DNA of 53,070 bases from Bacteroidota bacterium (GTDB taxonomy: Bacteria > Bacteroidota > Bacteroidia > Flavobacteriales_F > PHOS-HE28): positions 1 to 53,070 of the forward strand of contig JAFEAI010000270.1 of assembly GCA_018266475.1 (NCBI GenBank), given 5' to 3'. A program made the translations under genes and the position numbers. The notes beneath the pieces were generated by a model. It was given only the letters and a program-made list of their open reading frames with translations, was not told the origin of the DNA and did not search any database. Shown piece after piece: positions 26,509-35,900 of this stretch (positions within the stretch are counted from its first letter, which is position 1; each line of letters opens with the position of its first letter).

Positions 26509-27893
26509 GCGCCCTTTCCGTCCGCCTTGCCCCGGATCCGCACCTTGGCCCCGAAGTAGATGTCCGCACCGGCCACCTCGGTAAGGCCGAACAAGCCGCC
26601 GATGCGGTCGCTGCCGATCGCGAAGCCGCCCACGCGCACCATCAGCCCTGCGGCAAAGCGGCCTACGCGGTCGGCGCTCAGCGGCAGTGCCACGGATACC
26701 AGGCGCGATTCAAAGCGGGGCACCACCGCCAGCACGTCCCGCACGGCCACCGCCCGCGGTGCCTGCCGCAGGCCCACTGCCAGTTCGGTACGGAGCACCC
26801 AACGGCGGGCGAACCGGTACTCCGCGCTCAAATGGGCCGCCATGGGCATTTGTATGCTGAACGCCCTTCCCGCAAGCGATGCCCCGGGGTCGCCAAGCAG
26901 CATTCCGCTGAGGGCCGGCCCAAGCTGTTGCAGGCTGTCTATTCCGAACGAAGTGAGTTCACCCATGGTGGCCGATCCATTGCGCACCCGGTGGGCTTCG
27001 GCATTCTTGTTGAAACGCATGGCTCCAAGGTCGGTAAGGGCCATGCCCACGCTCAGCCGGGCGGCACCGCCGGTGGCCGAATCCGGGCCGAAGAGCGTAT
27101 AGGCCACCCCGAGGTCACCGTTCCAGCCCGTGCCGTGCAACAGGCCGGCCATGCCGCGTTTTAGCACCGGCCATGGAGGGCTGGCGTAGGACAGGTCGGC
27201 GTTGATGTTGGATACAAGCGTGGTGCTGTCGTTCAGGCCGGTAAGGGTGGCGGGGTCCACCGCCAGGGAGCCGCCCATGATGCCCACGGCCACTTTGGCC
27301 GTGGCCGCAAGGTGCAGGCGGCCGTGTGCGCCCAGGCCGAAGGTGTGCCCGAAGGTGATCCCGTGCTCTGTCCAGCCCATGGTGGCCAACCTGGCGCGCA
27401 GGGCGTCCAGCTGCCGTGTGCGGCCTGTGGAGAGCTCTATGGTGTCCATGCCGAACTGCCGTGCGAGCACATCGAGGCCGGTGGCGGAGAGGGATGACCG
27501 TGCGGCGTTCGTGAACGCGATGGCATTGCGTTGCCCGATCCGCATGGAAAAGGAGGGCAGCAGGATGCGGACATCCGTGGTGATGGCCCGGCCCGGGGAG
27601 CCTATCCCTTGCAATTGCGTTTCCGCCCCGTCCACTTTGATCCGCTGGCTGAAGCCGAACAGACCCAAGCGGCCGGTGCCCAAATGGAAATAGGAGTTGT
27701 CCACGTCCGCACCGGCCAGTAGCACGTTCACCTCCAACTTGTCCGGGCAGATGAGGATGCTTGCCGGTTGTGCGGCCACGCCCCAGATCCCCTCCCAAGG
27801 GCCGCCCCGCATGCCCATGCCTGTTTGCGCCATGAGGCCGCTGGAGGCCAGCATGAGCAGTATGGCTGAACAGGAGTAAAATGACAGGCGCAT
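26484..27893 (-). CDS. DUF5723-type outer-membrane beta-barrel protein
   Basis: A 469-residue protein with an N-terminal signal peptide (LLMLASSGLMAQ) and a pattern of alternating hydrophobic strands ending FGAKVRIRG. It resembles the DUF5723 family: LSFSQRIxV-like and ARSSLSATGLD segments, and a final GGFxIGSDRIGGLF motif. Such proteins are predicted outer-membrane barrels of unknown function, common in Bacteroidota. Its end overlaps the convergent GH3 gene by 25 bp. The next gene upstream, a small lipoprotein, ends 16 bp before its start on the same strand, so the two may be one unit. Confidence 0.75.
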   Translation of the reverse strand: MRLSFYSCSAILLMLASSGLMAQTGMGMRGGPWEGIWGVAAQPASILICPDKLEVNVLLAGADVDNSYFHLGTGRLGLFGFSQRIKVDGAETQLQGIGSPGRAITTDVRILLPSFSMRIGQRNAIAFTNAARSSLSATGLDVLARQFGMDTIELSTGRTRQLDALRARLATMGWTEHGITFGHTFGLGAHGRLHLAATAKVAVGIMGGSLAVDPATLTGLNDSTTLVSNINADLSYASPPWPVLKRGMAGLLHGTGWNGDLGVAYTLFGPDSATGGAARLSVGMALTDLGAMRFNKNAEAHRVRNGSATMGELTSFGIDSLQQLGPALSGMLLGDPGASLAGRAFSIQMPMAAHLSAEYRFARRWVLRTELAVGLRQAPRAVAVRDVLAVVPRFESRLVSVALPLSADRVGRFAAGLMVRVGGFAIGSDRIGGLFGLTEVAGADIYFGAKVRIRGKADGKGAHAPSPST

Positions 27894-27909
27894 CGGGTAG
27901 GGACGGAGG

Positions 27910-28464
27910 TCAGTGTGCGGTGGTTACCACGAGCTTCCCGTTCAGCTTCAGCAGGTGGTTGGAGGCGTGGGTGATGGCCTCGCCCAGCACCAGGCTTGCC
28001 CGGAGATGCACGGAATCCGCCTTCATGGCCTGGGCCAGGTCAATGCCGCTGGTTTCCAAGGTCAGCTCCGTGGCGCCGTGCGGCACGGGGTCCACCTTGG
28101 CGATCATCTGGTAGCCGGAGCCGTTGCGGCCCAGTTCAATTGCAAGGCGCTGCACGGCATCGTAAACCGAGGGCGCCACAGCGTCGGCATTCTGCACGTG
28201 CGCCCCGGTGATCCGGAACTCCTTCAATTGCCCAATGGTATAGCCATTGTGGGCAAGCACATCGTTCAGCTCGGCGGGATTGAAGGTGAGGGCTACGGAG
28301 GTGGGGCCCGCCGGGATGCCCGAGTCGATGGCAAACTGGATATCGCTGTACTGCATGTTCAGTTCGGCCTCCAGGTTCAGCCGGTCCTGGTCTTCCTTGG
28401 TGCATGCGGTGAAGGCGATGAGCAATGCGGCTACCGGAAGGAGAGGGAGGATGTGCGTTTTCAT
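27910..28464 (-). CDS. Small lipoprotein of unknown function
   Basis: A 184-residue protein from ATG 28464. It has a signal peptide with lipobox (LLIAFTACTK), then an acidic/hydrophobic beta-type sequence with no named domain. It ends HLLKLNGKLVVTTAH. The longer frame to 28593 is rejected because the lipoprotein signal begins at the internal methionine. It precedes the DUF5723 barrel gene by 16 bp on the same strand, so the pair may act together in the outer membrane. Confidence 0.7.
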   Translation of the reverse strand: MKTHILPLLPVAALLIAFTACTKEDQDRLNLEAELNMQYSDIQFAIDSGIPAGPTSVALTFNPAELNDVLAHNGYTIGQLKEFRITGAHVQNADAVAPSVYDAVQRLAIELGRNGSGYQMIAKVDPVPHGATELTLETSGIDLAQAMKADSVHLRASLVLGEAITHASNHLLKLNGKLVVTTAH

Positions 28465-28536
28465 GGTGCTTCCGGGCGGATGGTTTTTGGTTGTTCCCCG
28501 GCAAGGGCAAAGGGAAGGCGCCGTGGAAGGGGCCAC

Positions 28537-28556
28537 AATACCGGGTAACCGGTATT
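28537..28556. terminator. Perfect 8-bp stem hairpin
   Basis: AATACCGG and CCGGTATT are separated by GTAA, 72 bp upstream of the small lipoprotein start and about 100 bp downstream of the dcm-like stop. It could terminate the methyltransferase transcript or be an operator. There is no T-run beside it, so an intrinsic terminator of the classical type is not supported. Confidence 0.4.
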
Positions 28557-28663
28557 TCCGGTGGGGAAAGGGATCGAGGCTCAATGCGCACACCGCACGG
28601 GGAGTGCGCAGCCCCGCCCCTTTTGAAAACGGTTGGCCGCACCCTGCCGGGTGCGCAGGGGCG

Positions 28664-29911
28664 CTACCGTCCCGCTTCCACGCGCCGGGCCAGCACGGCC
28701 CCCGTGCGCTCCACGATGCCGGTGACCAGAGCGTTGCCCATCAGGAAGGCGCGCCGTGCCGGGGAAAGCCCGGCGGTGTGGTCATCGGGGAACATGTTCA
28801 GCCGTTCCAGCTCCAGGGGGGTGAGGCGGCGCAGGCGGCCGTCTGCGGTGCGCACCACGTGCTTGAAGCGGGAGGGCGTTGGGCCGCCCTCGGCGGTGAT
28901 GATGGTGCGCGCGGGCTTGTCCAGCGGGTCCGGAAACGCCATGGCGCCTTCGCTATAGTGGTAGGTGAATCCGCTGGCTTTGTTCGTGCGGGTTTCGTGC
29001 TTGCCGCCCTTGAGGTATGCCCAGCGTGCATGCTGTGCCGCATCCACGAAGTATTCGGCAGGTACTTCGCCGTCGGGCTGAAGGATGTGGCCCAGCATGG
29101 TACGCGGGCCCTGGTAGGCCGGTTGCACCCGCAGGGTATGCACCTGGCGGTCCGCCATCAGGCCGGCATTGGCAAAGGGGCTGGTGCCGCGGGTGGCGCC
29201 TGCATTGAAGGTTTCGGTGATGTCCGCCAGGTCGCCTTTGATCCCGAAGGCGTGGGGCAAGGGCAATGCGGAGGTTACGGGGAAGGCTTCCGCGAAGATG
29301 CCGTCCTCCAGGATCCATTCTTCGGGGTGTTTGTGCGCAAGCAGTGCCTGGCCCAGGGGCGTGGAGCGGTGGAAGCCGAGGAAGAAGATGCGGCGGCGGC
29401 GCTGCGGCATGCCGTAGTCGGCGGCATTGATCACGCGCCATTCCACGGCGTAGCCCAGGTCGGCCAGGGAGGCCAGCATCACCGCAAAATCGCGCCCGCG
29501 CTGCTTGGCGGGCGATTGCAGCAGGCGGTCCACGTTCTCCAGGAACAGGTAGCCGGGCTTGTGTTTTTTTTCCTGCAGGATGCGATGGATCTGCCACCAG
29601 AGCACGCCCTTTTTGCCCGCCAGCCCGTCGGACCGGTTCAGGGTGCGGGCCACGGAGTAATCCTGGCAAGGGAATCCGCCCACCAGCAGGTCATGGTCGG
29701 GGATGGTTTCCACTTCCACCGTGGCGATGTCCTGGTTGTTGTGCCCCGTGGCGCCGAAGCGCGCCACGTAGATGTCCGAGGCATCCTGCTTTTTGCGCGC
29801 GGGCTCCCACTGGTTGCTCCACACCACTTCATACCGGCCCGGCACGCGCTCCAGGCCCAAGCGGAAGCCGCCCACGCCGGCGAAAAGCTCAGCCACCTTC
29901 AATGTTGCCAT
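28664..29911 (-). CDS. dcm: DNA (cytosine-5-)-methyltransferase
   Basis: A 415-residue C5 methyltransferase. Motif I is FAGVGGFRLG (residues 10-19), motif IV is GGFPCQDYS with catalytic Cys82, motif VI is ENV (125-127), motif VIII is QRRRRIF (170-176) and motif X is near the C-terminus (MGNALVTGIVER). All catalytic elements are present. The variable target-recognition region lies roughly at residues 195-320; the target cannot be predicted. No restriction endonuclease, Vsr or second methyltransferase is adjacent, so it is an orphan in this window, perhaps for regulation or protection. Confidence 0.93.
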   Translation of the reverse strand: MATLKVAELFAGVGGFRLGLERVPGRYEVVWSNQWEPARKKQDASDIYVARFGATGHNNQDIATVEVETIPDHDLLVGGFPCQDYSVARTLNRSDGLAGKKGVLWWQIHRILQEKKHKPGYLFLENVDRLLQSPAKQRGRDFAVMLASLADLGYAVEWRVINAADYGMPQRRRRIFFLGFHRSTPLGQALLAHKHPEEWILEDGIFAEAFPVTSALPLPHAFGIKGDLADITETFNAGATRGTSPFANAGLMADRQVHTLRVQPAYQGPRTMLGHILQPDGEVPAEYFVDAAQHARWAYLKGGKHETRTNKASGFTYHYSEGAMAFPDPLDKPARTIITAEGGPTPSRFKHVVRTADGRLRRLTPLELERLNMFPDDHTAGLSPARRAFLMGNALVTGIVERTGAVLARRVEAGR

Positions 29912-30030
29912 GGATCACGTTGCGGGGCGAAACTACTCGCGGGCAGCTTGTGCAGGGGGCTTTGATCAGGGGTGTGAGGCCGCCAGGGCAGTGCCTTGGG
30001 GCCGCGCCGCGCCGGTCAATGGCCCCGGCA

Positions 30031-30038
30031 TACCTTTG
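30031..30038 (+). promoter_or_regulatory. Bacteroidota -7 element TACCTTTG
   Basis: TACCTTTG matches the Bacteroidota TAnnTTTG element and lies 23 bp before the ATG of the secreted T9SS-type protein. No clear -33 TTTG is visible. Confidence 0.5.
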
Positions 30039-30061
30039 GGCCTGCTACCCCGGTTGCCCCG

Positions 30062-31348
30062 ATGATCCGCCGTTCCCTGTTGCTTTGCCTATGTGCGGCG
30101 TGGGCGTGGCATGTGCCGCAAGCAGCCCTGGCGCAGGGCGGTGCGGGCCATCGCGATTGCGAACCGCCCGTGATCCATGCGGTGATCGACAACAGCCCCA
30201 TCTGCCCGGGCGGCGCCATCGAGCTCTCCGTGGCCGCAAGCGGGGACATCATCGGCTATTCCTGGGAAGGCCCCGGCACACCCACCTTCTTTACGGCCAC
30301 CCCGGCGTTCACCTTCAACTGGGGGGATCCCGGCGGCTACACGGTGATCGCCTACGGCTTTTGCGGAAACGACACGGCCCTGGCGATCATTGCCGCGGAA
30401 GGCGCCGGCGCCGGCCAGAACAATACGGTGATGCTCTGCGGAGGCGGAGGATCCCCGATCGACCTCTCCCTTTCGCTGGGCTTCCATGATCCCTTCGGGG
30501 CATGGACGTACAACGGCGAACCCCATGGAAGTTTGTACACCCCGGGCGTGGACACCCCGGGTGTGTACATCTACAGCGTATCCTACGAACCCGTTTGCCC
30601 GGGCACCTCGCAATCCGCGGCCATCACCGTGGTGGAAACCTTTCTCGGCCCTTCCAAGACCATCACCGTGTGCGGCGGCGACAGTGCCTTCAGCCTGCTG
30701 CAGGTGCTGGATTCCGGAGCCGCCACCGGCGGCAGTTGGTTCCGCTACCAGTTCCTGGACCAACTGCCGCATGACAGCCTGTACAACCCGGCCGTGGATT
30801 CCTCGGGCACCTTCGGCTACGTCCTGCATGGTTGCCACACCACGGTAACCGTGGTGGAGGAGCCCTTGCTGCCGTGGTATGCCGATGCCGACGGCGATGG
30901 CTATGGCGACCCGCTGGACGTCCGCTGGAGCTGTGTGCATCCGGATGGTTACGTGGCTGACAGCACCGACACCTGCCCGCAGCTCTTCGGGCGCATCGGC
31001 GACCCGTGCGATGATGGGCTGCCCGGCACCGTGGATGACGTGATCACGGCCGATTGCGTGTGCGAGGGCGTGCTCCCCACGGCCATCACCGCCCGGGCGG
31101 GAAGCGGATTGCAGCTGTTGGCCTGGCCGAATCCCGTGGAAGGGCGGCAGCTGTTCATTGAAGTTGCCGCCACCGGGCCGGCCGAGGTGCGCGTAATGGA
31201 TGCTTCCGGGCGCCTCGTGGCAGGGTTCTCCTTGGCCCTTGACGGTGCCGCACAGGTGCTGAACTTGCCCGAAATGCCCAAAGGCCTGTACCTGCTACGG
31301 GTGGTGGCCGGCCAGCGCACCGGGGCCCTGCCCTTGGTGGTGCAGTAG
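30062..31348 (+). CDS. Secreted protein with T9SS type A C-terminal sorting domain
   Basis: A 428-residue protein from ATG 30062. It has a signal peptide (MIRRSLLLCLCAAWAWHVPQAALAQ), then Ig-like beta repeats, each beginning with a Cys-Gly pair (MLCGGGG, TVCGGDS). A thrombospondin type 3-like calcium segment, WYADADGDGYGDP, follows, and a C-terminal domain (LLAWPNPVEGRQLF ... GLYLLRVVAGQRTG) of the T9SS type A sorting kind. It should be exported across the outer membrane by the type IX system and either released or attached to the surface. No enzymatic domain is seen. The next gene, 63 bp downstream, is another small secreted protein. Confidence 0.85.
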   Translation: MIRRSLLLCLCAAWAWHVPQAALAQGGAGHRDCEPPVIHAVIDNSPICPGGAIELSVAASGDIIGYSWEGPGTPTFFTATPAFTFNWGDPGGYTVIAYGFCGNDTALAIIAAEGAGAGQNNTVMLCGGGGSPIDLSLSLGFHDPFGAWTYNGEPHGSLYTPGVDTPGVYIYSVSYEPVCPGTSQSAAITVVETFLGPSKTITVCGGDSAFSLLQVLDSGAATGGSWFRYQFLDQLPHDSLYNPAVDSSGTFGYVLHGCHTTVTVVEEPLLPWYADADGDGYGDPLDVRWSCVHPDGYVADSTDTCPQLFGRIGDPCDDGLPGTVDDVITADCVCEGVLPTAITARAGSGLQLLAWPNPVEGRQLFIEVAATGPAEVRVMDASGRLVAGFSLALDGAAQVLNLPEMPKGLYLLRVVAGQRTGALPLVVQ

Positions 31349-31410
31349 TGTGGACCGGGGAACCTTGCCCGCCGATCTGTCGTTGAGCGGTTCGTTTCCA
31401 TCGACGAACC

Positions 31411-32088
31411 ATGAAAAAGCAACTATTGGCGGTAGCCGTGTGCGTGGCAGCATCCGCCTTCGGACAAGGACAGGAGCTGGCCGTAGCCGGAATGGGCGCC
31501 CTCGCCGAACAGGGCCGCATTTCCGGGGAAGGCGCACCGGCATACGAGCTGGTCTCCTTTGTGGCCGCACCTGCCGAAGGGCAAGGCATCAGCCTGAAGT
31601 GGAACACGGCTGCGGAACCGGGCGGCACCACGTTCACCGTGCAGCGCTCCACCGACCGCATGAACTGGCGCACCGCCTTTACCGTGGACGGGGAAGGCCC
31701 GGGCAGCGGGTACCGGCACTATGCGGCCATGGACCTGGCGCCCTTGGAGGGGATCGCCTACTACAGGCTGCTCGCCGCCGCCAACGGCGCGCCCTTGGAA
31801 ACCTCCGACGATTTTGCGGTGGAATACCGGACCCGCCCCGCCATGCTGGTGCAGGGAAGCCATGATCCCGACCGCTTCACGGTGCAGGCCGAAGGCTCCA
31901 TCCGCGATGTGCAATTGATGAACAACCGCGGCCAGTTCATGCCCATGGAACTGGAATATGACGGGAATTCCGTGCTGGTGCGCACGCAGGGCCTGGAGCC
32001 GGGCACCTACTTTGTGCAGGCCGTGGTGAACGGCGCGCCAGCCATGCGCGCAGTGCAGGTAACGCCCACCGGCGTGTTCGGCGGCTAA
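31411..32088 (+). CDS. Secreted protein with FN3-like domain and T9SS-like C-terminus
   Basis: A 225-residue protein with a signal peptide (MKKQLLAVAVCVAASAFG). It has a fibronectin-like domain (ISLKWNTAAEPGGTTFTVQRSTDRMNWR ... YYRLLAAANG) and a final domain (RFTVQAEGSIRDVQLMNNRG ... PGTYFVQAVVNG) that resembles a T9SS sorting domain. The FN3-like pattern VERSxDxxxW...YYRL is frequent in Bacteroidota secreted proteins. Its TAA stop codon is also the first three bases of a 167-bp palindrome-ended element, so the element may have supplied or replaced the original stop. Confidence 0.75.
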   Translation: MKKQLLAVAVCVAASAFGQGQELAVAGMGALAEQGRISGEGAPAYELVSFVAAPAEGQGISLKWNTAAEPGGTTFTVQRSTDRMNWRTAFTVDGEGPGSGYRHYAAMDLAPLEGIAYYRLLAAANGAPLETSDDFAVEYRTRPAMLVQGSHDPDRFTVQAEGSIRDVQLMNNRGQFMPMELEYDGNSVLVRTQGLEPGTYFVQAVVNGAPAMRAVQVTPTGVFGG

Positions 32089-32252
32089 TACCATTTAGAC
32101 ACTCAAGACCGACCAAAGCTGCGCAGCGATCCTTTCGGAGGACGATCCGCGCATTGGGTTGCGTAGCGGTGCCTACGGGACCCGATGCGCGGAGAAGCCA
32201 TCCGGAAAGAGGGCAAGCAGATCGGATGGTATTGAGTGTCTAAATGGTATAA
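32086..32252. repeat. 167-bp palindrome-ended (MITE-like) element, copy 1
   Basis: The element starts TAATACC and ends GGTATAA. Its arms ATACCATTTAGACACTCAA and TTGAGTGTCTAAATGGTAT are perfectly complementary over 19 bases. Inside, a second hairpin pairs CCGCGCAT/ATGCGCGG around a TGCGTAGCGGTGCCTACG core, and a third pairs CCATCCG with CGGATGG. A second copy of the same length is at 40143-40309. It carries no coding capacity of its own and begins on a stop codon. Confidence 0.9.
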
Positions 32253-32277
32253 GGCAAAACGCCTTGGTGCCACGCGG

Positions 32278-32730
32278 TCAATCGGCCATGGGATAGCCGT
32301 GGTCGATCCAATCCGTCTTCAGGTTCTCGGGCAGGTTGAGCAGCTTGCCGTTGCTGAACTTCATCTCGTTCAGCAGGGCCATGGCCGGCCGTACGTTCGG
32401 GCAGTTCTTGAACGGGCAGCAGCCGCAGTACACCACCACCTGCGCATCCTTGGGCAGCTTGTCCAATTGGGCCTTCAGCTTGGCGATGTTCGCCGGGTTC
32501 TTCCCGTCGCCGATCTCCACCGATCCCTTGATGCTGCCAGCCGGGCCGATGTTGAAGACATGCACATCTGCGGCCTTGCCGCCGTTGATCAGTGCGGCCA
32601 GGTCGGCAGGGGGCATCAATTGTTCCTTGGTCCAGGGGTCGTCGCCCTGCGGGCCGGAAAAGGATTGGCAGGCGAGGGCGATCACCGCGATGGCGGCAGC
32701 AACAAGGATGGTAAGGGGCTTCTTGTTCAT
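32278..32730 (-). CDS. Lipoprotein with rhodanese-like domain and cysteine-rich active-site loop
   Basis: A 150-residue protein from ATG 32730. The signal peptide ends in a lipobox (VIALAC, Cys21). The rest resembles a rhodanese fold: VHVFNIGPAGSIKGSVEIG corresponds to the strand and helix before the active site, and VVVYCGCCPFKNCPN is the active-site loop. It has four cysteines (102, 104, 105, 110) in place of the single-cysteine CxxxxR loop of rhodaneses. This suggests sulfur or metal/thiol chemistry in the periplasm, not classic thiosulfate transfer. Much longer upstream frame extension overlaps the opposite-strand kinase and is rejected. Confidence 0.8.
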   Translation of the reverse strand: MNKKPLTILVAAAIAVIALACQSFSGPQGDDPWTKEQLMPPADLAALINGGKAADVHVFNIGPAGSIKGSVEIGDGKNPANIAKLKAQLDKLPKDAQVVVYCGCCPFKNCPNVRPAMALLNEMKFSNGKLLNLPENLKTDWIDHGYPMAD

Positions 32731-32844
32731 GGCAGGTTGTGTGTTGTGCGGGCGGGTCGGCCGGCAGCTACTTCGCGCACCGGCCCAATGCGCCGATAAA
32801 GGTAGATGCGACCTTCGCGCACGGCCAACTTGCCCGCGCGGCAT

Positions 32845-32860
32845 CGTGAGGATCATCACA
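32845..32860. promoter_or_regulatory. CRP/FNR-type palindrome
   Basis: CGTGA-GGATCA-TCACA matches the CRP-type consensus TGTGA-N6-TCACA in nine of ten positions. It lies in the 210-bp divergent gap between the rhodanese-like lipoprotein and the histidine kinase, 80 bp before the kinase ATG. The flanking bases extend the symmetry (GCAT left, ATGC right). A CRP-family regulator gene is not in this window. Confidence 0.5.
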
Positions 32861-32940
32861 ATGCGGAACCGGGCAACCCGCCATCGCCCTTTGCCGCGCC
32901 TTCCGCTACCTTGGCCCGTGCCTTGCTGCTCCACCGCCCT

Positions 32941-35900
32941 ATGCGCCGCCCGTTGATCCTCCTTGTGCTGGCCGTGGCGCTCGGGCTTGCCTCGGCCGTG
33001 CTGCGGGACCGCCCTCCCGGTGAGCGCCTGGCTGCTGCTGCGGCTTCGCTCCAGGTGCAGGTAGGTCGCGCTTCGCGCGCATTGGCCGCCCGGGCCCACC
33101 AGGTGCTGCAGCAGGACAGCCTGGACATGGGCGCAGCGCATGTGCCCGGCGAAGGCGGCCTGCGCTTGTACCGCAACGGCTCGGTGATCGCCTGGACCGA
33201 TCATGCACCCGTCTCCGATGCTGCCCTGGATACCGCCCGGGCCGCGCACATCAACCTGCCCGATGGCATCTACCTCCATGCCATGGCCGCGGACGGCGCG
33301 CGCAGCGTGCATGCGGTGCAGCGGCTGTGGTTCCGGCCGCCGTTCGAAAACCAGTACCTCGCAACCCATTTCGAACCCGGCTTCCGCGTGCCGCACGGCA
33401 TGGTGGCGGAGCAGGGCATGGGCCCGGGTGCCGAGGTGCGTGATGCGGCGGGCCGGGTGATGTTCCGCCTGCAATGGAAGGACGGCCTGCCAGCACCGGG
33501 CGCGGCCTCCTTGGCGGCGCTGCTGATAGCCCTCGCAGCGGCGGCGGCAGGCGTGGGCGCCTTGTGGCTGTTTGCCGCGCGGATGGCCGGCCCAGGGTGG
33601 TCTGTGGCCCTCTTTGTGGCCGTGCTGGGCGGTGCCCGCTTGGCCATGCTTGCCAGGGGCAGCTTCGGCACCCTTGCGGACCTCCCCCTGTTCGACCCCT
33701 CCCTGTTCGCTTCCTCCTTCCTTGTGCCGTCGCTGGGCGACCTCCTGATCAACGCGGCGATCCTGTTGTGCATGGTGCTGTTCCTGGGCCATGCGGTGCG
33801 GCGCGCAGGCCCGCCGGCCAACCCTTGGCCCGCTGCGGCGGCAGGGCTGCTCCTGGTGTTCGCGGGGGCCGTCCGGCTCAGCGAGGTGATGGCGGGCCTG
33901 GTACACGATGGAAGCGTGGCCCTCAACCTGTTCCGCGTGCAGGACCTTGACGGATACAGCATGGCCGCCCTGTTGGCCATCGGGCTGCTGTTGGCCGCAT
34001 GGTGCCTCCTGGCGGACGCGCTGCTGCGGTGGACCGCCACCTCCTTGGCACCGCGCCGCTGGTGGTACACCGCAGCATTGGTGTGCCTGGCCTGCATGGC
34101 ATTCAACCACTGGCGCGGCCAATACGACCTGGTGCCCGTGCTATGGCCACTGCCTGCGCTTTGGCTGGTCCAGCGCATGCAGCGCCGCCCGGGCATGATC
34201 CCCGCGCTGGCCCTCATCGCCGTGCTGGCGCTTTTCACCGCCCATGTGCTGAACAGGCAAACCTTCAAGCGCATGGCCATGGACCGTGAGGCATTGGCCG
34301 AAACCGCCACCACGCGCGAAGATCCCGTGGTGGAGCTGCTCTTTGATGAAGCCGGCAAGGCCATGGCAAGGGATGCGGCCTTGGCCAAATGGCTGCGTAG
34401 CGGGGTGCCGTGCTCATCCGCCGAACTGGACCGCTTGGTGCGCCAGCCCTTCTTTGGCGGTTATTGGGACCGCTACGAGCTCCGGTTCTACCTGGTGGGC
34501 GCCGGGGGGCGGTCATTCTGCTCCACCTCGCCGGATGCGGCCGCCACCGCGGATGTGGTGGAGGAGCGGTTCGAACAAGGCGTGCCGGTGGGGCAGCACG
34601 GCGACTTGCGCATTACAGGGCGCCCGGGGGAGAGTGCGTTGTACATGGGGCGGCTGCCGCTGGCCGATGCGCTGCTCTTCGTGGAGCTCAGGCCGCGCCT
34701 GGTCACCGATGGGCTTGGCTTTCCGGAGCTGCTTCTGGCGGGCCGGCGGCCCTCCCCCTTCAAGCCGGCGCGCTTCGTGCGGGCCCGCTACGAACGTGGC
34801 GTGCTCACCGCCTCCTCCGGCCCGTTCGTATTTCCTGTTGCATGGCAACGGCCGGTGCCCGCCGAAGGCTCCCATTGGGAGGCTGGCGGCTATGACCTGC
34901 TCGCCCAGGGCGATCCGCGCGGCGCCTTGGTGGTGCTGGGCTACCAGATCCCTTCAGCATGGGACCACGTGACCACCTTCTCCTTCCTCTTTCTGCTCTA
35001 TTGCCTGTTGGCCGCGCTTGCCGCTGCGATCCTCCTGCTCCGCAGGGGAAACATGGGTGCCATGGGCATCAGCGCCAAGGTGCGCTTAGGCATGGTGGGC
35101 CTCGCCATTGCCGGGCTGCTGCTCTTCACCTTCGGCATGCGCCGCCTTACCGGGGTGCGCCAGGAACAGCGCAGCTCGCGCATCCTCGACGAACGCACCC
35201 GCGGCGCCCTGGCCATGCTCCGGCAGGCCCTGCACGGCGAAGATGCCCTGGCACCGGCCATGGGCCCCTACCTGGACCACCTGCTGGTGCGCCTCAGCGA
35301 CGTCTTCTTCACCGACCTCTCCCTGTACGCCCCCGATGGGCAGCTCCTGGCCACCTCCCGCGAACAGGTGTTCAATGCGGGCCTGCTCGGCCGCCGCATG
35401 GATCCGCGCGCCTTCCAGCGGCTCGCGCAGCAAGGCGCATCCTCGTTCATCCACGGCGAGCACATCGGGTCCGCGGCGTTCAGCACCGCCTACATGCCCT
35501 TCCGCAACGACCAGGGGCGCGTGCTGGCCTACCTCGCGCTGCCCTATTTCGCGCGCCAGGCCGAAGTGGAGCAGGAGCGGGCCTCAAGCTATGTGTCCCT
35601 GGTAAACCTCTTCACCCTGCTCTTCCTGCTCAGCGCCGTGGCCGCCGCCCTTATCACCCAATGGACCACCCGTCCGCTGGAGCTGCTGCGGCGCGGCTTG
35701 GAGCGCATCCGCCTCGGTGCCGTAAATGAACCCATCGGTTACCGCGGCGATGATGAACTGGGCCAGTTGGTGAACGTGTACAACCGGAAGGTTGCCGAAC
35801 TGCAGGAAAGCGCCGAACGCCTGGCGCGCAGCGAGCGCGAAAGCGCTTGGCGTGAAATGGCCAAGCAGGTGGCCCACGAGATAAAGAACCCGCTCACCCC

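Noticed and set aside
30421-30460. Ribosomal frameshift or selenocysteine site in the T9SS protein
   Set aside because: The frame is continuous and no recoding structure is visible.
32278-34122. Extended minus-strand frame of 614 residues
   Set aside because: Only the last 150 residues form the rhodanese-like lipoprotein; the rest is antisense to the kinase gene.
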